A DNA stretch of 7,837 nucleotides, taken from positions 1 through 7,837 of the forward strand of contig NZ_ALEE01000019.1 of the NCBI RefSeq assembly GCF_000282995.1. Reading direction: 5' to 3'. Numbering within the stretch: position 1 is the stretch's first letter; every line of letters begins with the position of its first letter. Under the pieces are notes generated by a model. That model saw only the letters and a list, made by a program, of their open reading frames with translations. It made no database searches and was not told where the DNA came from. This DNA comes from Melaminivora alkalimesophila. GTDB lineage: Bacteria; Pseudomonadota; Gammaproteobacteria; Burkholderiales; Burkholderiaceae_C. This document shows, piece by piece, positions 5,299-7,837 of this stretch. The position numbers and the translations under genes were made by a program.

Positions 5299-6703
5299 GC
5301 CCGCGAGCGCCTGGAAGGATTTTGCCGCGCAGGCGCGCGCGCGGCTGTCGGGCGGCGTGCCGCTGGAGACGCGCGGCACGCTCACGCGCCTGACCGGGCT
5401 GGTGCTGGAGGCGGCGGGCATCCGCGCAAGCGTGGGCGCCCAGTGCCTGGTGCGCATGGGCGCGCAGGATGCGCCGGTGCTGGCCGAGGTGGTCGGCTTT
5501 GCCGGCGACAAGGCCTATCTGATGCCCGCGGGCGACACACAGGGGCTGTCCAGCGGCGCGCGCGTGACGCCGGCTGCGCCCTTCGTGCCGCCGCTGCGCC
5601 TGGGGGCCGAGCCGCAGGCCACAGACGCCGAGCGCGCCATGCAGGCGGGCGTGCTGCGCCTGCCCATGGGCGCGGGCCTGCTGGGCCGGGTGGTGGATTC
5701 GCAAGGGATCCCGCTCGACCATGGCGGCCCGCTGCAGCAGGTGCGCGCCGAGCCCCTGGACCGCAGCCCGATCAACGCGATGGAGCGCGACCCGGTGCGC
5801 ACGCCGCTCGACACCGGCGTGCGCGCCATCAACGCGCTGCTCACCGTGGGGCGCGGCCAGCGCCTGGGGCTGTTTGCCGGCTCGGGCGTGGGCAAGTCGG
5901 TGCTGCTGGGCATGATGGCGCGCTACACGCAGGCCGACGTGATCGTGGTCGGCCTGATCGGCGAGCGCGGGCGCGAGGTCAAGGAGTTCGTCGAGGACAT
6001 CCTGGGCGAGCAGGACCGCGGCCGCGCCGTGGTCGTCGCCGCGCCGGCCGACGCGCCGCCGCTCCTTCGCATGCAGGGCGCGGCCTACGCCACGGCGATT
6101 GCCGAGCATTTCCGCGACCAGGGCCGGCACGTACTGCTGCTCATGGACTCGCTCACCCGCTACGCCATGGCGCAGCGCGAGATCGCCCTGGCGATCGGCG
6201 AGCCGCCGGCCACCAAGGGCTACCCGCCGAGCTGCTTCGCCAAGCTGCCGGCGCTGGTGGAGAGGAGCGGCAACGGCCTGAACGGCGTGGGCTCGATCAC
6301 CGCCTTCTACACTGTGCTGAGCGAGGGCGACGACCAGCAGGATCCGATCGCCGACGCGGCGCGCGCCATCCTGGATGGCCACATCGTGCTGTCGCGCGCA
6401 CTCGCGGAAGGGGGCCACTATCCGGCCATCGACATCGAGCAATCGGCCTCGCGCGTGATGCACAACGTGGTGCCGCGCGAGCATTTCGAGCTGGCGCGCC
6501 GGTTCCGCGCCGTGTATTCGCGCTACCAAAAGAGTAGCGACCTGATCCAGGTCGGCGCCTACATGGCAGGCTCGGACCCGCAGATCGACGAGGCGATCCG
6601 GCTGCAGCCGGGCCTGGTGGCTTTCCTGCAGCAGGACATGTTCGAGGGCGCCTCCATGGACGAGAGCGTCGCCGGCATGGCGCAGGCGCTGCAGGCCGGA
6701 TGA
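5288..6703 (+). CDS. fliI: Flagellum-specific export ATPase FliI
   Basis: FliI is the ATPase of the flagellar type III export apparatus, related to F1-ATPase beta. It forms a hexamer at the cytoplasmic face, docks chaperone-substrate complexes and is held by FliH. The 471-residue product has a beta-barrel N-terminal domain (about 20-105) and a RecA-like core. The P-loop AGSGVGKS is at 197-204 (K203). [13 protein letters not shown] (222-234) holds the likely catalytic glutamate E226. The Walker B strand [11 protein letters not shown] is at 281-291 (D287), with the family signature [10 protein letters not shown] at 379-388. The C-terminal domain ([20 protein letters not shown]) fits type III ATPases. 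The ATG at 5288 lies inside the end of fliH with GAGG six bases upstream. The catalytic residues are intact, and the gene lies between fliH and fliJ, its two direct partners. Confidence 0.98.
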   Translation: MAIEPASAWKDFAAQARARLSGGVPLETRGTLTRLTGLVLEAAGIRASVGAQCLVRMGAQDAPVLAEVVGFAGDKAYLMPAGDTQGLSSGARVTPAAPFVPPLRLGAEPQATDAERAMQAGVLRLPMGAGLLGRVVDSQGIPLDHGGPLQQVRAEPLDRSPINAMERDPVRTPLDTGVRAINALLTVGRGQRLGLFAGSGVGKSVLLGMMARYTQADVIVVGLIGERGREVKEFVEDILGEQDRGRAVVVAAPADAPPLLRMQGAAYATAIAEHFRDQGRHVLLLMDSLTRYAMAQREIALAIGEPPATKGYPPSCFAKLPALVERSGNGLNGVGSITAFYTVLSEGDDQQDPIADAARAILDGHIVLSRALAEGGHYPAIDIEQSASRVMHNVVPREHFELARRFRAVYSRYQKSSDLIQVGAYMAGSDPQIDEAIRLQPGLVAFLQQDMFEGASMDESVAGMAQALQAG

Positions 6704-6724
6704 CGGGCGCGGACAGGACGGGGT

Positions 6725-6728
6725 GGAG
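6725..6728 (+). promoter_or_regulatory. Ribosome binding site deciding the fliJ start
   Basis: GGAG within GGTGGAG (6722-6728) lies six bases before the ATG at 6735. It argues against the in-frame GTG at 6723, which overlaps this site. Confidence 0.65.
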
Positions 6729-6734
6729 CGTGGC

Positions 6735-7190
6735 ATGGACGCATCGCTGAGGGCCTTCACGGTGGCGGTCGAGCTGGCGGAGCGCCGCCGCGATGCCGCG
6801 CGCCAGACGCTCGCCAGCGTCCAGGGCGCGCGGCAGGCGGCGCAGGGGCAGCTGGACCAGCTGGAAGGCTACGCCCGGGAAATCCAGCAGCGCTGGGGGG
6901 CACACGAGGGGCGCGTGCTCGGCCCGGAGGTGATGAGCGCGTCCTACCAGTTCCTGGGCCGGCTGGAGCACGCTGCGGGGCTGCAGGTGCGGGTGGTGGC
7001 GAGCCAGGACGAGCGCGTGGCGGGCGCGCAGGCGGCGTTGCTGCAGGCGGAGCTGCGGCTGGCGAGCCTGCGCAAGGTGCTGGAGCGCCGGCAGGCGGAG
7101 TTGCAGCGCAGCCGCGCGCGCAGCGAGCAGAAACAGACTGACGAGCGCGCTTCCCTGCGGCTGCGCGCCACCTACGATGAGGAGCATTGA
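6735..7190 (+). CDS. fliJ: Flagellar export protein FliJ
   Basis: FliJ is the small coiled-coil stalk of the export ATPase, placed in the FliI hexamer much as gamma is in F1-ATPase. It links the ATPase to FlhA and recycles chaperones for late substrates. The 151-residue product is close to the usual 145-150. It is almost entirely charged, Ala/Gln/Arg-rich helix with heptad-like spacing, in two arms: about 8-60 (AVELAERRRDAARQTLASV and on) and about 85-140, split by a short break near GAHEGRVLGPEVM (55-67). Sequence identity in this family is low, so the call rests on length, coiled-coil composition, and position after fliI and before fliK. The start at 6735 rests on GGAG six bases upstream. 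It ends two bases before fliK. Confidence 0.9.
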   Translation: MDASLRAFTVAVELAERRRDAARQTLASVQGARQAAQGQLDQLEGYAREIQQRWGAHEGRVLGPEVMSASYQFLGRLEHAAGLQVRVVASQDERVAGAQAALLQAELRLASLRKVLERRQAELQRSRARSEQKQTDERASLRLRATYDEEH

Positions 7191-7192
7191 CC

Positions 7193-7837
7193 ATGCAGCA
7201 TGGTCGGATCGAGACCACGGTCCCGCAGGGGATGGAGACCCGCGGCCCGCGCGGCGCGGGGCGGCGCGAGGCAGCCGAGGGCGCAGAGCAGGCGAGCGCT
7301 GGCGGCTTTGCCCTGCTGCTGTCCGCGCTGGGCGCGGCCGACGGGGCGTCCCGGGACATGCCCGAGGCCCCGCTGGTGGAAGCTGATCTGTCCGTCCTGG
7401 ACGGATACGGCCTGGATGCGCCGGACGGCTTGCCGCTGCCAGCTCCCCTGGCCGACGCCGAGGAGGCGCTCACTCCGCCGGAAGACCAGTCCGGAGCTTC
7501 CTCGCTGGCCTGGTTGCTGGCCAGCCGTCCGGCTGGCGCGGAATCGGCGCAGGCCGCGCCGGCGGATGCCACCGACCCGGGCGCGGGCCTGCCCGGCCAA
7601 GGCGCGCGCTGGGCCCCGGGGGCTGCAGCGGCGACCCAGGTCGGCCTCGGCTTGGTGCGCCCGGGCGCGGAAACCCTGGTGGGTGAGACGGCCGCCCTGG
7701 ATGGCCAGGGGGAAGTGCGCGGTGCCCGCAGCGCGCCAGCCGGGCTGCGCGCCGGTCGCGCGGCGCCGGCAGCGTCCGCGGCAGATCAGGCGACCGTTGC
7801 CTCGCGCCTGCACGCCGGCCACCGCCAGGCGCCGGCC
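7193..7837 (+). CDS. fliK: Flagellar hook-length control protein FliK, N-terminal part (runs off the right edge)
   Basis: FliK is a secreted molecular ruler: its N-terminal part gauges hook length during export, and its C-terminal domain then acts on FlhB to switch export from hook to filament subunits. The frame starting at ATG 7193 stays open for 215 codons to the window edge. GAGGAG (7179-7184), inside the end of fliJ, lies eight bases upstream and fixes the start. The visible protein is Ala/Gly/Pro-rich and low in aromatics, as expected of a FliK N-terminal half. Two short hydrophobic patches stand out, GGFALLLSALGAAD (37-50) and SSLAWLLAS (103-111). The conserved C-terminal switch domain, which would prove identity, is outside the window. 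The call rests on composition and on the standard order fliI-fliJ-fliK. Rapid divergence of this region is normal. Confidence 0.82.
   Translation, partial: MQHGRIETTVPQGMETRGPRGAGRREAAEGAEQASAGGFALLLSALGAADGASRDMPEAPLVEADLSVLDGYGLDAPDGLPLPAPLADAEEALTPPEDQSGASSLAWLLASRPAGAESAQAAPADATDPGAGLPGQGARWAPGAAAATQVGLGLVRPGAETLVGETAALDGQGEVRGARSAPAGLRAGRAAPAASAADQATVASRLHAGHRQAPA

Noticed and set aside
3754..5511. A 585-codon minus-strand open frame opposite fliG and fliH
   Set aside because: It is antisense to well-conserved genes, has shadow-frame composition (Arg/Ala/Ser) and has no family motif.
5207..6760. A 517-codon minus-strand open frame opposite fliI
   Set aside because: It mirrors the conserved ATPase and has high Arg/His/Ala content with no recognisable domain.
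1..7837. A novel or defence-like system, mobile element, CRISPR array or tRNA
   Set aside because: Every long stretch is accounted for by known flagellar genes. No direct repeat array, transposase, integrase or tRNA-like sequence was seen on either strand.

Overview
This window is a segment of a bacterial flagellar biosynthesis locus. Very high G+C, GC-rich third codon positions, and proteins resembling beta-proteobacterial FliS/FliT/FliF/FliH suggest a member of the Burkholderiales, most likely a Comamonadaceae relative (Acidovorax/Alicycliphilus type). That placement is inferred from remembered family features, not from a search. The layout is close to the one known in E. coli: flagellin diverges from the chaperone genes, and fliE diverges from the fliFGHIJK operon.

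Left part (1-1201). The first 27 bases are the first nine codons of a flagellin gene (fliC) on the minus strand, reading out of the window. A 345-base non-coding gap follows. It carries a flagellar sigma-28 (FliA) type promoter for fliC on the minus strand and a second one for fliS on the plus strand. fliS and fliT, the export chaperones/regulators, follow as a two-gene unit. That unit ends at a strong bidirectional terminator shared with fliE, which comes from the other side. No fliD (filament cap) lies between fliC and fliS.

Middle (1249-1779). fliE, the MS-ring/rod adaptor, is on the minus strand. The 213-base gap between fliE and fliF has no clear canonical promoter. It does hold a degenerate two-part sequence resembling an FlhD4C2 box and a CATAAT -10-like hexamer.

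Right part (1780-7837). A tight plus-strand operon runs fliF (MS ring), fliG (rotor switch), fliH (ATPase regulator), fliI (export ATPase), fliJ (export stalk) and fliK (hook-length ruler, cut by the window end). Spacing runs from an 11-base overlap (fliH/fliI) to gaps of 2 to 43 bases. These products build the membrane ring, the C-ring torque protein, the ATPase complex of the flagellar type III secretion system and the ruler that switches its substrates.

All complete genes look intact, with the expected lengths and motifs. I found no RNA gene, insertion sequence, CRISPR array, phage gene or unknown system. What deserves a second look is regulation and layout: the paired sigma-28 promoters, a hairpin at the predicted fliC transcript 5' end, the missing fliD, the possible FlhDC site and the fliF start without a Shine-Dalgarno sequence.
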